IMG/VR virus record: IMGVR_UViG_3300004176_000001
Location: 1 to 38,601 of that record
Strand: one strand, 5' to 3'
Length of the DNA stretch: 38,601 bases
DNA from: a virus
Program-made: the position numbers and the translations under genes
Notes under the pieces: model-generated
The model's input: only the letters and a program-made list of their open reading frames with translations
Databases searched by the model: none
Told to the model about the DNA's origin: nothing
In this document: piece after piece, positions 16,071-22,147 of the stretch
How the letters are laid out: every line of letters begins with the position of its first letter
Position numbering within the stretch: position 1 is the first letter of the stretch

Positions 16071-16238
16071 ATGATTAAAGAGTTTCTGGTGTCCCGGCTG
16101 GGCGAGCGCTCCACCTGGTCGGCCATCCTGCTGGTTGCGGCAGCGTGGGGATTGCACTTCTCGCCCGAACAGCAATACGCGCTCACGGCGCTGGGCGTAG
16201 TTTTGGCTGCGCCGGATAAAAACTACCTGAAGAAATAA
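16071..16238 (+). CDS. Small membrane protein, holin-like
   Basis: A 55-residue protein with two hydrophobic stretches (WSAILLVAAAWGLHF and ALTALGVVLAAP) and charged ends (MIKEFLVSRLGE; DKNYLKK). Its ribosome site is GGAGATATAAA before ATG. The stop overlaps the start of the next gene (TAATG). The size, two-segment topology and place before a lipoprotein and endolysin fit a small holin or lysis accessory protein. A LydA-type holin is already present at 2569, so this could be a second holin or antiholin. Confidence 0.65.
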   Translation: MIKEFLVSRLGERSTWSAILLVAAAWGLHFSPEQQYALTALGVVLAAPDKNYLKK

Positions 16239-16393
16239 TGCGCCTGCTCGCGCTCCTATGCCCGCTTTGGCTGGCCGGATGCGCAGAGCTGGACTGCAAG
16301 CCCTCGCTGATGCCCATCATGATTATTTTCGATGCCGAAGAGCCCGTCTTGCGGATCGATGGCGTGATGGCGTCGATCAACTGCGCAAATTAA
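16238..16393 (+). CDS. Small lipoprotein, possible outer-membrane spanin
   Basis: A 51-residue reading frame overlapping the previous stop (TAATG). It begins with a lipoprotein signal, [20 protein letters not shown]; the lipobox is LAGC with cysteine 15 as lipidation site. The mature part is only about 37 residues. Tiny lipoproteins in lysis cassettes are often o-spanins (Rz1-like). No inner-membrane i-spanin partner is seen and the mature part is not proline-rich, so the spanin label is tentative. Confidence 0.55.
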   Translation: MRLLALLCPLWLAGCAELDCKPSLMPIMIIFDAEEPVLRIDGVMASINCAN

Positions 16394-16400
16394 ATTATCT

Positions 16401-16853
16401 ATGCTAAATAAAGTTACGCTAATCGGCAACCTGGGCGGCGATCCCGACGTGCGCTTCATGCCCAACGGCAACCCGGCCGCCACGCTTAGCATCGCCACTA
16501 CGCGGAGCTGGAAAGATAAACAATCCGGCGAAAAAAAGGAGGATACCGAATGGCATCGCGTCATATTCTTCAATCGCCTCGCCGAAATCGCCCGCGATTA
16601 CCTAAGAAAAGGCGCGAAAGTTTACATCGAAGGCCGCCTGCAAACGCGCAAATGGCAAAAAGATGGCGTCGATCACTACACCACCGAGATCATCGGCGAG
16701 CAGATACGTATGTTGGGCTCTCGGCAGGAGGGACAGCAATCCGGACCGGCTGGCGCGGGTAACTTAGGTGCTGGCTCCAAATACGATCCACCGCATTACC
16801 AGGCCCCCCCCGAACCTGCCTTCGATAATTTCGATGATTATATCCCTTTTTGA
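16401..16853 (+). CDS. ssb: Single-stranded DNA-binding protein
   Basis: A 150-residue protein starting [20 protein letters not shown], the hallmark of bacterial SSB. The OB fold spans residues 1-110 ([32 protein letters not shown]), followed by a Gly/Pro/Gln-rich linker and the acidic tip DDYIPF, which recruits partner proteins. It coats single-stranded DNA in replication and recombination. Its position within the lysis genes on the late strand, away from DnaB and the initiator at 29701-32032, is unusual and implies late as well as, or rather than, early expression. Confidence 0.95.
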   Translation: MLNKVTLIGNLGGDPDVRFMPNGNPAATLSIATTRSWKDKQSGEKKEDTEWHRVIFFNRLAEIARDYLRKGAKVYIEGRLQTRKWQKDGVDHYTTEIIGEQIRMLGSRQEGQQSGPAGAGNLGAGSKYDPPHYQAPPEPAFDNFDDYIPF

Positions 16854-16934
16854 TAAAAACCCGCGCGGATGGCCTCGATACACTGGCCGGATTACACCCT
16901 GCCGCCTATCAATCTATGGAGCATAGCGCCCAGC

Positions 16935-17468
16935 ATGCCAAATAAAAAAATAGACAAAATCATCTACGAAATTATCGCCAGGGAGGGAGGCTATAGCGAT
17001 CACAAGGCCGACCGGGGCGGGCCGACTAAATACGGCGTCACCCTGGCCACCTTGAGCAGTTACCTGGGGAGGCCGGCAACAAAAGACGATGTTAAGGCGC
17101 TGACCAAACACACCGCGTTCGAGATTTTATACCGGTTTTATTATGAGGTGCCCGACATCGATATGCTGCCCGAATCCATCCAGCCTATCATGGCTGATAT
17201 GTCGGTCAACCACGGCCCGCGCAAATCTATCAGCATGTTGCAGGATGTGCTCACCACCTGCGCTTTAAATGTAGGCCCGATCGATGGCCATTGCGGCCAG
17301 CGTACCCAATCCGCTGCCCGCAAATGCTGGGACGATATCGGCAATGATCTCATCAATAAACTCGTAAACCGGCGGATTGCGCTGTATCACAATATTGTTA
17401 AAGATGATCCGTCGCAGTTGAAGTTTATTTCAGGGTGGGTTAATCGGGCGGAATTGTTTTTGGTTTGA
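16935..17468 (+). CDS. Endolysin, glycoside hydrolase family 108 N-acetylmuramidase
   Basis: A 177-residue protein from ATG at 16935. The catalytic Glu is in IIAREGGYSDHKADRGGPTK, the standard GH108 motif. The following region TKYGVTLATLSSYLGR and the C-terminal peptidoglycan-binding part (SMLQDVLTTCALNVGPIDGH) complete the usual domain pair. It cuts the glycan backbone of peptidoglycan. No signal peptide or membrane anchor is seen from this start, so release depends on a holin. An upstream in-frame start at 16869 would add 22 residues but lacks family support. The 3' end overlaps a convergent gene. Confidence 0.88.
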   Translation: MPNKKIDKIIYEIIAREGGYSDHKADRGGPTKYGVTLATLSSYLGRPATKDDVKALTKHTAFEILYRFYYEVPDIDMLPESIQPIMADMSVNHGPRKSISMLQDVLTTCALNVGPIDGHCGQRTQSAARKCWDDIGNDLINKLVNRRIALYHNIVKDDPSQLKFISGWVNRAELFLV

Positions 17469-17748
17469 GCAAAGGCTTATCATCCCCGCAATTTGATAGG
17501 CAATCGCAGGTTTCGTTTTTTCTGCATCGGGGGATGTTGGGAAATCCAGGAATGCCGATTTTAATTAGAAATAATTCCCATAGGGCGGGGTCCATCGCCC
17601 GGTCGCCATTTTCCCACTGCTGCCAGGCGCGGAGTTTTTTATAAATCAGCGCCGCGCAAACCTCCTGCGCGGCGGTAATGCCTAGCCCGCGCTCGGCCTG
17701 AACGTGCTCGCGGGCTTGTTTTATTTCTTCTTTAGTCGGGTTTTGCAT
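17440..17748 (-). CDS. Small helix-turn-helix-like phage regulator
   Basis: A 102-residue protein on the minus strand, converging with the endolysin (29-base overlap) and starting inside the upstream 82-residue gene. The segment ITAAQEVCAALIYKKLRAWQ followed by QWENGDRAMDPALWELFLIK matches a short HTH form found in phages, in which WxxWENGxRxM follows the recognition helix. The C-terminus holds four cysteines (CRKNETCDC and CGDD), a possible metal site. It is most likely a DNA-binding regulator; target unknown. Confidence 0.6.
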   Translation of the reverse strand: MQNPTKEEIKQAREHVQAERGLGITAAQEVCAALIYKKLRAWQQWENGDRAMDPALWELFLIKIGIPGFPNIPRCRKNETCDCLSNCGDDKPLLKPKTIPPD

Positions 17749-17980
17749 CAATTTTTCTCAGATGCTCGGGCACCAGCTCCATAATCTCGGGCGGTGCTAT
17801 CAGGTCGCCGCCTTCCTCATTGCTTTGCGCGTAGCGGATCATTTCGCGGGCCGCGAAGGCCGCCGCCGATTGCGGATCAAGGCCGGCGCGGGCCATTTGA
17901 TAGCCGCCGCCGAACTTGCCTGACGCGGTGCAGACATAGCCTGCGCCGCGTTTTTCTATGATGATTGTCGATTTATTCAC
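17732..17980 (-). CDS. 82-residue phage protein of unknown function
   Basis: It begins with GTG at 17980 (MNKSTIIIEKRGAGYVCTAS). It has a short beta strand pair, then a helix (PQSAAAFAAREMIRYAQSNE), and ends in EHLRKIDAKPD. The pattern resembles small single-domain proteins common in phages; I do not recognise a named family. Its stop overlaps the start of the HTH-like gene, so the two are probably translated together. No signal or membrane segment. Confidence 0.6.
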   Translation of the reverse strand: MNKSTIIIEKRGAGYVCTASGKFGGGYQMARAGLDPQSAAAFAAREMIRYAQSNEEGGDLIAPPEIMELVPEHLRKIDAKPD

Positions 17981-18346
17981 CGTTTCTTATCTCCCCTAAT
18001 GCGCTCAGGTTTAGCGCCCCGCCGAGCCCCGGCGGGTTGGGACGTTTCGGGTTTTCCGATTCGTTGGAAATAATTGACGCGCATTGCGCGTAATTGTCAA
18101 TACCCCATTAAAAATATTTCTTTTGCCTAGTTGCAATAGGTTTGTAACTTATTGATAAATATAGGCTATTAATATAAAAATGGTTGCAGTTAAATAATGT
18201 TAAGCCATTGATTTATCGGCATTGATAATCTAATTGTGATTCCTGTTGTCGCGGGTTCGAGCCCCGTCGTTCACCCCAATTAAATCAATACATTGGCCGT
18301 CATTCGCCAAGTCAATTCTAACTGCTGGTTGCAACCCTGGTTGCAA
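17981..18346. other. Intergenic region containing attP
   Basis: 366 bases without a gene. It holds a GC hairpin CCCGCCG-AGCCC-CGGCGGG (18018-18036) without a T run, an A/T-rich stretch at about 18100-18235, the tRNA-His-derived attP core at 18233-18278, and GTTGCAAC/GGTTGCAATT repeats (about 18320-18345 and related GGTTGCAG at 18182) that may be integrase arm sites. Upstream of the 17980 start no clear promoter is seen. Confidence 0.6.
18233..18278 (+). other. attP: attP core: 3' half of tRNA-His(GTG)
   Basis: The sequence runs from the anticodon loop (TTGTGAT, anticodon GTG at 18236-18238) through TCCTG, a T arm (GCGGG-TTCGAGC-CCCGT), the 3' acceptor strand CGTTCAC, discriminator C and CCA at 18276-18278. 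It matches the second half of a bacterial tRNA-His, in which C73 is diagnostic. The 5' half is absent: upstream bases cannot pair with the anticodon stem. This is the classic structure of a phage attachment core that restores the host tRNA after integration, and it lies 330 bases from the integrase gene. Confidence 0.9.
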
Positions 18347-18604
18347 TTAACTGGTTTTACCTAGTTTCAGCCAGGATTTCAATACATCGATACATGATTT
18401 ATTTGTCCGCGCTTTTACCGTGCGCGGATTAAGTTCATACCACAGTTTTGTTAGTCGGTCTCGCTCACGCGTCCATTCCGGCGTTATCTCAAAATATGCG
18501 CCGCCAGAGCAGGATCGATAGTACGGTCGCTCAAGCCTATCCAATGCCTCATCAATATCAATAAAATTGGGGTTAGTCGTTACATTTTCCGCTGTGTCTA
18601 TCAT
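18347..18604 (-). CDS. 85-residue protein downstream of integrase
   Basis: It starts 2 bases after the integrase stop, so it is in the same transcription unit. The protein reads IDIDEALDRLERPYYRSCSG and ends VKARTNKSCIDVLKSWLKLG. It has no membrane segment and no recognised domain; the size and mixed charge fit a small accessory or regulatory protein. A recombination directionality role is possible from position alone, but no HTH or typical Xis pattern is seen. Confidence 0.55.
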   Translation of the reverse strand: MIDTAENVTTNPNFIDIDEALDRLERPYYRSCSGGAYFEITPEWTRERDRLTKLWYELNPRTVKARTNKSCIDVLKSWLKLGKTS

Positions 18605-18606
18605 AA

Positions 18607-19728
18607 TTAATTCCTCGTCGGTTCAACGATATCAATCCCCACATCATAAATCCGCATCATCGATGCTGACCTATGCCCTGAGCCTTGCATTTTATCATGC
18701 GAGGTGCCCTCGGTGTCCGTCACGGCCTTGCGCTTGATATCATGAAAGGTAAAATCATTATACTCAACACCGTCGCGGGCGGCTTGTTGGCCGGCAGTGG
18801 CGCTGATCCGGCTTTTCGCGGTTTTAAATCCGCGCTCGGTGATGCGGTTGCCGGTGCGGTCGCTGATAATTAAAAAGCGGCGGTCGGGCTGGATGGGATG
18901 TGGCTGTTTGCGTTTAGCCAGGATCGCGTTGCGTCCCTGCTTGAGCGCGTCCCAGGCGGCGCGAAGGCGTGGGCTCCATTTGGTGATGTTGGTTTTGCTT
19001 CCTTTGCGTCGGATGATTTTCAGGCCGATGTCGAGCTCGTTGGCGTCGGTCATGTCCAGCACTTCGGACAGTCGCATCCGGCATTCGTAGGCCAATTCCA
19101 TGGCATACTGCATGTACCAGGAGCCCGATTGTTTGGCTACGTTGAGCATATAATGATAGTCACGATCCTCGGCGTAATGCTGGCGGGGCGGGATGCTGAT
19201 TTTTTTAATGCCGATGGCGGGATTGACGGGGATTTTTTCGTATTCGTAGGCCCAGGCAAACAAACGCCGGATGTAACTTATTTCCTTGTTCGCTCGGCTT
19301 TCGGATTCCTCCGCGCGTTTGTCGCGGTATTTTCGGATCAGGCCGACGGTCCATTTATCCAGCGGCACATCGCCCAGGCGTCCGCTGCTGGTGGCCTGGG
19401 CGACGATGGCCAGGTGGCAATATTCGTAATCCGATTGTGTGGACCGGGCTAGTTTTCGCCATAGGGGCGTTGCCTGGAATTCCGCGGACAGCGTCGAAAA
19501 GGTGCTGATGGTTTTTTCTTGCTGCGCTTCGTAGGCCTGCCAGATTTCGGCCAGCTTGGCGTCCGGTCCGCAAAGTCTACGGGTTTTGCGGCGATGGAAT
19601 TCGTCGTAATAGTTGAGCATCCACTTACCGGCGCCCGAGGCATTAAACCAGACGCGCTCAGGCAACTTCTCGGCATTGATGTGCGCCGGGATGTTTTTGG
19701 ATGAGCGATGGCGGCCGGTTTTTTTCAT
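18607..19728 (-). CDS. int: Tyrosine recombinase, phage integrase
   Basis: A 373-residue protein with an N-terminal arm-binding region (WFNASGAGKWMLNYYDEFHR), a core-binding SAM-like helical domain (about 80-180) and a catalytic domain. Visible active-site residues are Arg in AYECRMRLSEVLDMT, Lys in the beta hairpin IRRKGSKTN, HDIKRK in place of HxxRR (Lys at the second Arg position), His in GSGHRSASMM and Tyr in MRIYDVG. There is no IntI-specific extra helix, so this is a phage integrase and not an integron integrase. It would recombine attP at 18233-18278 with the host tRNA-His gene. It is read leftward, downstream of the cassette array. Confidence 0.92.
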   Translation of the reverse strand: MKKTGRHRSSKNIPAHINAEKLPERVWFNASGAGKWMLNYYDEFHRRKTRRLCGPDAKLAEIWQAYEAQQEKTISTFSTLSAEFQATPLWRKLARSTQSDYEYCHLAIVAQATSSGRLGDVPLDKWTVGLIRKYRDKRAEESESRANKEISYIRRLFAWAYEYEKIPVNPAIGIKKISIPPRQHYAEDRDYHYMLNVAKQSGSWYMQYAMELAYECRMRLSEVLDMTDANELDIGLKIIRRKGSKTNITKWSPRLRAAWDALKQGRNAILAKRKQPHPIQPDRRFLIISDRTGNRITERGFKTAKSRISATAGQQAARDGVEYNDFTFHDIKRKAVTDTEGTSHDKMQGSGHRSASMMRIYDVGIDIVEPTRN

Positions 19729-19866
19729 TATGATGTGGATTAAATTTATTTTAGGCTATACTAAATATAACTATAATCTTGATAAATAAATGATTTTTGT
19801 TGCTTTATAATTATTAGTCGTCAAAATGACGCAATGTTTTACATCTATTAGGATGCCTAATTAGCG
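19729..19866. promoter_or_regulatory. A/T-rich gap upstream of integrase
   Basis: 138 bases without a gene, strongly A/T-rich. It may hold the integrase promoter, but I see no -35/-10 pair good enough to name. The right end carries GCCTAATTAGCGTTAGGC (19855-19872), an inverted pair of attC-type cores that marks the left end of the cassette array. Confidence 0.4.
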
Positions 19867-19872
19867 TTAGGC
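19855..19872 (+). repeat. attC core pair at left end of array
   Basis: GCCTAA-TTAGC-GTTAGGC: a perfect GTTRRRY core (GTTAGGC) and an inverted partner, without L boxes between them. The stop codon of the first cassette gene (TAA, minus strand) lies inside the core. It is either a worn-down attC or the boundary core left by insertion. Confidence 0.6.
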
Positions 19873-20070
19873 GTCATATCCGCGCAGGTTTTCTAGTGCT
19901 CGCAACATCGCAACCACATCGCCACTCGCGGATGCTATTTCTGCTTCTCGTAACGAGTTTTTCATCATCGCTAAAGCGAAAGCACCTGGAGCGCCAATGC
20001 TTTCGTAAATTGGTATTAATTCTCGAACTCGCTCTTGTTCCTTTGGTAATGCATCTGCTAAAGTTTCCAT
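19867..20070 (-). CDS. Cassette gene 1: 67-residue conserved small protein
   Basis: The start is ATG at 20070 with ribosome site AGGAG; the frame also extends upstream through attC-1 but that part is attC sequence. The protein METLADALPKEQERVRELIP continues with ESIGAPGAFALAMMK and ends SGDVVAMLRALENLRGYDA. Small helical proteins of this pattern recur in phages and mobile arrays, from memory; function is unknown. No membrane segment. The stop overlaps the GTTAGGC core. It is transcribed leftward, opposite to the attC orientation. Confidence 0.75.
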   Translation of the reverse strand: METLADALPKEQERVRELIPIYESIGAPGAFALAMMKNSLREAEIASASGDVVAMLRALENLRGYDA

Positions 20071-20082
20071 ATAATCTCCTAC

Positions 20083-20170
20083 GTCTAACTCGGCGCTCAA
20101 CCGGAGCGCGGTCATAATTCGGTTTCATTGTTCAGACTTCGGGCCGCGCCCGTTTAGCTTTGCGTTATAC
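20083..20170 (+). repeat. attC: attC-1 (integron-type recombination site)
   Basis: Read on the plus strand: R'' GTCTAAC, spacer TCGGC, L'' GCTCAACCGGAGCGCGG, loop of about 32 bases, L' CCGCGCCCGTTTAGC, spacer TTTGC, R' GTTATAC. The L'' arm has an unpaired C (GCTcAAC) and A (CGGaGCG) relative to L', the extrahelical bases that set attC polarity. On the minus strand the right end reads GTTAGAC, a perfect core. Confidence 0.88.
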
Positions 20171-20171
20171 A

Positions 20172-20462
20172 TCAAATTTGTAACTCATTTAGCGTGAAAT
20201 CGTTTTTGCAGCCGCAGCATTTATATTCGATTTCCATATTTTCCCATACAGCCGGTTTGGTGTTCGTTCCGAATAATGCCAAACCTAATAAATCCTCACC
20301 GTTACAATATTCTGTTTCATCATCCGTGTATGGATAATTATTCAAATTTAACTGCCTGCCGCAATTGGGGCAGTTAACATATACGCCATACGATATTGTG
20401 CCGTGTATAACCCGGCGCTCAACCGGACCCGCAACAGCGGGCGAGTTTTGTTCATTTGTCAT
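20172..20462 (-). CDS. Cassette gene 2: 96-residue zinc-ribbon-like protein starting inside an attC
   Basis: The only usable start is ATG at 20462, in the loop of attC-2, with GGGAG upstream. The first 18 residues (MTNEQNSPAVAGPVERRV) are translated attC arm. The cassette-specific part has two CxxC pairs (YVNCPNCGRQLN and YKCCGCKNDF), suggesting a zinc ribbon, and a middle section LLGLALFGTNTKPAVWENME. It ends one codon from the attC-1 core. Function unknown; the start within the recombination site is notable. Confidence 0.7.
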   Translation of the reverse strand: MTNEQNSPAVAGPVERRVIHGTISYGVYVNCPNCGRQLNLNNYPYTDDETEYCNGEDLLGLALFGTNTKPAVWENMEIEYKCCGCKNDFTLNELQI

Positions 20463-20506
20463 AGTCTTTCTCCCGCTGTTGCGGTCCGGTTAGCTTTGCG
20501 TTATGC
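20405..20506 (+). repeat. attC: attC-2 (integron-type recombination site, long arm)
   Basis: Plus strand: GTATAAC, spacer CCGGC, arm GCTCAACCGGACCCGCAACA plus GCGGG, loop of about 30 bases, returning arm CCCGCTGTTGCGGTCCGGTT plus AGC, spacer TTTGC, GTTATGC. The stem is longer than in the other copies, 23 paired bases, with an unpaired C after GCT and one extra base near GGAC in the 5' arm. It contains the start of cassette gene 2 and the end of cassette gene 3. Confidence 0.88.
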
Positions 20507-20622
20507 AACTTCATATGATCTCTGCATTTTTTGCAGACAGCTTTTTTACAGTTCTTTTTTTTGCCGCATCTGATGCACGGTTGTATATATTTTTTCCGTA
20601 TATCAGCCATCTGGTTTTTCAT
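20452..20622 (-). CDS. Cassette gene 3: 56-residue Cys/Lys-rich protein ending inside an attC
   Basis: The start is ATG at 20622 with AGGA seven bases upstream; an in-frame ATG at 20637 inside attC-3 is an alternative. It carries four zinc-type cysteines in CIRCGKKKNCKKAVCKKC, then reads on through the 5' side of attC-2 (LHNAKLTGPQQREKDYDK) and stops in its loop, 11 bases past the start of cassette gene 2. The gene is strongly basic and may bind nucleic acid. No family is recognised. Confidence 0.65.
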   Translation of the reverse strand: MKNQMADIRKKYIQPCIRCGKKKNCKKAVCKKCRDHMKLHNAKLTGPQQREKDYDK

Positions 20623-20633
20623 ACATAATTCCT

Positions 20634-20722
20634 GCATAACCCGTCGCTCAACCGGAGCGCGGTCATAATGCGGTTTCATTTGTCAGTCATCCAGGCCGCG
20701 CCCGGTTAGCTCTGCGTTATAC
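20634..20722 (+). repeat. attC: attC-3 (integron-type recombination site)
   Basis: Plus strand: GCATAAC, spacer CCGTC, GCTCAACCGGAGCGCGG, loop of about 33 bases, CCGCGCCCGGTTAGC, spacer TCTGC, GTTATAC. It carries the same two extrahelical bases (C, A) in the 5' arm as attC-1 and attC-4. The loop has ATGAAACCG on the minus strand, giving a possible start that reads PVERRV across the arm. Confidence 0.9.
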
Positions 20723-20726
20723 ACCA

Positions 20727-20981
20727 TTATGACGGCACCTCCCATGGCCTGTTTAAATCGCACGTAGGGCCGTTTTGTACGTCCCACAATTCTGATGCAG
20801 CAGCCTCGTGCTGTTTGCAGCACAAAGATAATTCAGCTTTCAATCTGATATTTTCTGATTGTAAGGCTCTTATTTTTTCAGCAGCTTCACGCATCAATGC
20901 CGTATCACTACCACAAGCTATCTTTTCGCCCATTTCCATAACACCGGCTTTTATATCAAGTCTCTCTGGTAAGTCTTTCAT
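20727..20981 (-). CDS. Cassette gene 4: 84-residue coiled-coil protein
   Basis: The start is ATG at 20981 with GAGAG upstream (AAAGAGAGTAATTATG). The protein opens MKDLPERLDIKAGVMEMGEK, has a heptad-type helix (REAAEKIRALQSENIRLKAE) and then CCKQHEAAASELWDVQ. Such coiled-coil miniproteins are common in phage early regions. It ends 4 bases from the core of attC-3. No enzymatic motif; function unknown. Confidence 0.72.
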   Translation of the reverse strand: MKDLPERLDIKAGVMEMGEKIACGSDTALMREAAEKIRALQSENIRLKAELSLCCKQHEAAASELWDVQNGPTCDLNRPWEVPS

Positions 20982-20999
20982 AATTACTCTCTTTAAGAT

Positions 21000-21086
21000 G
21001 TATAACCCTACGCTCAACCGGAGCGCGGTTATAGTACGGTTTCATTGTTTAGCTCCGGGCCGCGCCCGGTTAGCTTTGCGTTATGC
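21000..21086 (+). repeat. attC: attC-4 (integron-type recombination site)
   Basis: Plus strand: GTATAAC, spacer CCTAC, GCTCAACCGGAGCGCGG, loop of about 31 bases, CCGCGCCCGGTTAGC, spacer TTTGC, GTTATGC. This is the cleanest copy: 15 arm bases pair perfectly apart from the extrahelical C and A. The stop of cassette gene 5 (TAA) is formed by the GTTATGC core read on the minus strand. Confidence 0.92.
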
Positions 21087-21374
21087 CTTCATGAACTTTG
21101 GTTTTTCCGCCGCGCCCTTTTTCCCTTCGGCCTGCGGGCCATACTCGAAGTCCGGGCGCTCCATCACTGGCTCATCGCTAGCGAGTGCCAAGCGAGAAAC
21201 ATCGAACCAGCATTGGTCCATTAGTTTGCCGTCCTTGTCCGCGCCGGGATTCACAATCGCCTGCACGCAGCCGTAGAGGTCGAAGCTGATCGAAGCAACC
21301 ACGCCCTTAAAACCAGTAACCTTGTCCTCGACCTTCATGCCAAGCAAGTTGAGGTGTTTTTTCACATGTACCAT
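21081..21374 (-). CDS. Cassette gene 5: 97-residue conserved phage/array protein
   Basis: The start is ATG at 21374 with AGGAA upstream. The pattern GMKVEDKVTGFKGVVASISF and YGCVQAIVNPGADKDGKLMD then WFDVSRLAL is, from memory, a recurring small protein in phages: a beta barrel-like domain with no known function. The C-terminus is basic and rich in Gly and Lys. The stop codon is the TAA inside the attC-4 core (GCATAAC), so gene end and recombination core coincide. Confidence 0.8.
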   Translation of the reverse strand: MVHVKKHLNLLGMKVEDKVTGFKGVVASISFDLYGCVQAIVNPGADKDGKLMDQCWFDVSRLALASDEPVMERPDFEYGPQAEGKKGAAEKPKFMKA

Positions 21375-21404
21375 TTCTGGTTCCTTTCTTCGGAGTTGCG
21401 CCAG

Positions 21405-21471
21405 GCATAACCCGGCAGTCGATCTGACCTGCGCGAAAAAGCCGCGCAGTCAGCTCACTTTTGCGTTGTGC
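21405..21471 (+). repeat. attC: attC-5 (short integron-type site)
   Basis: Plus strand: GCATAAC, spacer CCGGC, arm AGTCGATCTGACCTGCGCG, six-base loop, arm CGCGCAGTCAGCTCAC, spacer TTTTGC, GTTGTGC. At 67 bases it is the classical short form with a small loop. The arm sequence differs from copies 1-4 but still carries extra bases in the 5' arm, giving the same plus-strand polarity. Confidence 0.82.
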
Positions 21472-21472
21472 G

Positions 21473-21676
21473 TCACAGTGGAACGTCCGCGCGTACCTCG
21501 CCGACAGCAAACCGCCGCTCGCGCTCGCCCATCGTGGTCACATCAACCAGCCCAATGTCTATGCTTTGCGGGCACATGCCGGTCTTTGCGAGAAACGCCT
21601 TCATGGCTTCGAGGACTGCCGCTTGGATCGAGTCTTCCATTTCGCGCCGCGCCACTCTGATTTGTTCAATGTCCAT
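21473..21676 (-). CDS. Cassette gene 6: 67-residue helical protein
   Basis: The start is taken at ATG 21676, six bases after GGAG; ATG at 21679 would add one Met. The protein has an amphipathic helix (IRVARREMEDSIQAAVLEAM) then TGMCPQSIDIGLVDVTTMG, a short beta strand, and ends GEVRADVPL. There is no recognised family or membrane segment. It stops one base from the attC-5 core. Confidence 0.7.
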   Translation of the reverse strand: MDIEQIRVARREMEDSIQAAVLEAMKAFLAKTGMCPQSIDIGLVDVTTMGERERRFAVGEVRADVPL

Positions 21677-21717
21677 CATCTTCTCCTGTTAAAAGTCGGC
21701 GCTGGTGAGGCGGCGCC

Positions 21718-21790
21718 GCACAACCCGTCACTCGTGTGGGACCTGCCGCGATGATGCCGCGTCAGGTCCCACAGTTCTAGCATTGTATAC
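21718..21790 (+). repeat. attC: attC-6 (diverged integron-type site)
   Basis: Plus strand: GCACAAC, spacer CCGTC, arm ACTCGTGTGGGACCTGCCGC, short loop, arm CCGCGTCAGGTCCCACAGTT, and a degenerate right end TTGTATAC. The arms pair over GTGGGACCTG plus flanks. The right core has lost the GTTRRRY form, so the site may be weak or dead in one direction. Confidence 0.7.
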
Positions 21791-21791
21791 A

Positions 21792-21989
21792 TTAATCGAC
21801 AATAATAAATTGATCGGCTCTATTAATGATGTCTAAAAACGACAATCCTCTTTTATATCCGCTGTCGTTTTTTAATATCCCAGCGGCCATGCCTTCATTA
21901 GGCAAAACAAGGTAACAATCACCGTCTTTGTAATTAATTCTTTTGCCATTTATTAAAGCCGCAAATATAGCGTTTGCTAATTCGTTCAT
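21792..21989 (-). CDS. Cassette gene 7: 65-residue protein
   Basis: The start is ATG at 21989 with GAGG eight bases upstream. The protein MNELANAIFAALINGKRINY continues KDGDCYLVLPNEGMAAGIL and ends DIINRADQFIIVD, an alpha-beta pattern without known motifs. The stop is adjacent to the right end of attC-6. The cassette is noticeably A/T-richer than its neighbours, which suggests a separate origin. Confidence 0.7.
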   Translation of the reverse strand: MNELANAIFAALINGKRINYKDGDCYLVLPNEGMAAGILKNDSGYKRGLSFLDIINRADQFIIVD

Positions 21990-22004
21990 TTATTAATCCT
22001 CAAA

Positions 22005-22125
22005 GTACAACAAGTTAGTCAAAGCGACAGGCCGCCCGTAGCGGCTGTCAAAGATAGTGGTTTTTCAAGCCTCGCGGCTTTGTGAAAGGTCATGTAGTGG
22101 CCTGCGCCTTACTGTGGCGTTAGGC
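22005..22125 (+). repeat. attC: attC-7 (long, VCR-like integron site)
   Basis: Plus strand: GTACAAC, arm AGTCAAAGCGACAGGCC, long loop of about 65-70 bases that itself folds (TCAAGCCTCGCGGCTTTGTGA), arm GGCCTGCGCCTTACT, spacer GTGGC, GTTAGGC, a perfect GTTRRRY core. The 5' arm again has an extra C (AGTcAAAG) and A (GCGaCAGG). The 121-base length is like Vibrio-type sites and different from copies 1-6. Confidence 0.85.
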
Positions 22126-22147
22126 ACTACAATAATTCTCTTCTCCC

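Noticed and set aside
18018-18036. GC hairpin CCCGCCG...CGGCGGG as a terminator
   Set aside because: No T run on either strand; it could only be a weak or non-terminator hairpin.
18685-19452. Long rightward frames over the integrase gene
   Set aside because: Antisense shadows of a well-supported integrase, with no coherent protein pattern.
18607-19728. Integrase considered as an integron integrase (IntI)
   Set aside because: It has a phage-type N-terminal arm-binding region, no visible IntI-specific insert and neighbours a tRNA-derived attP.
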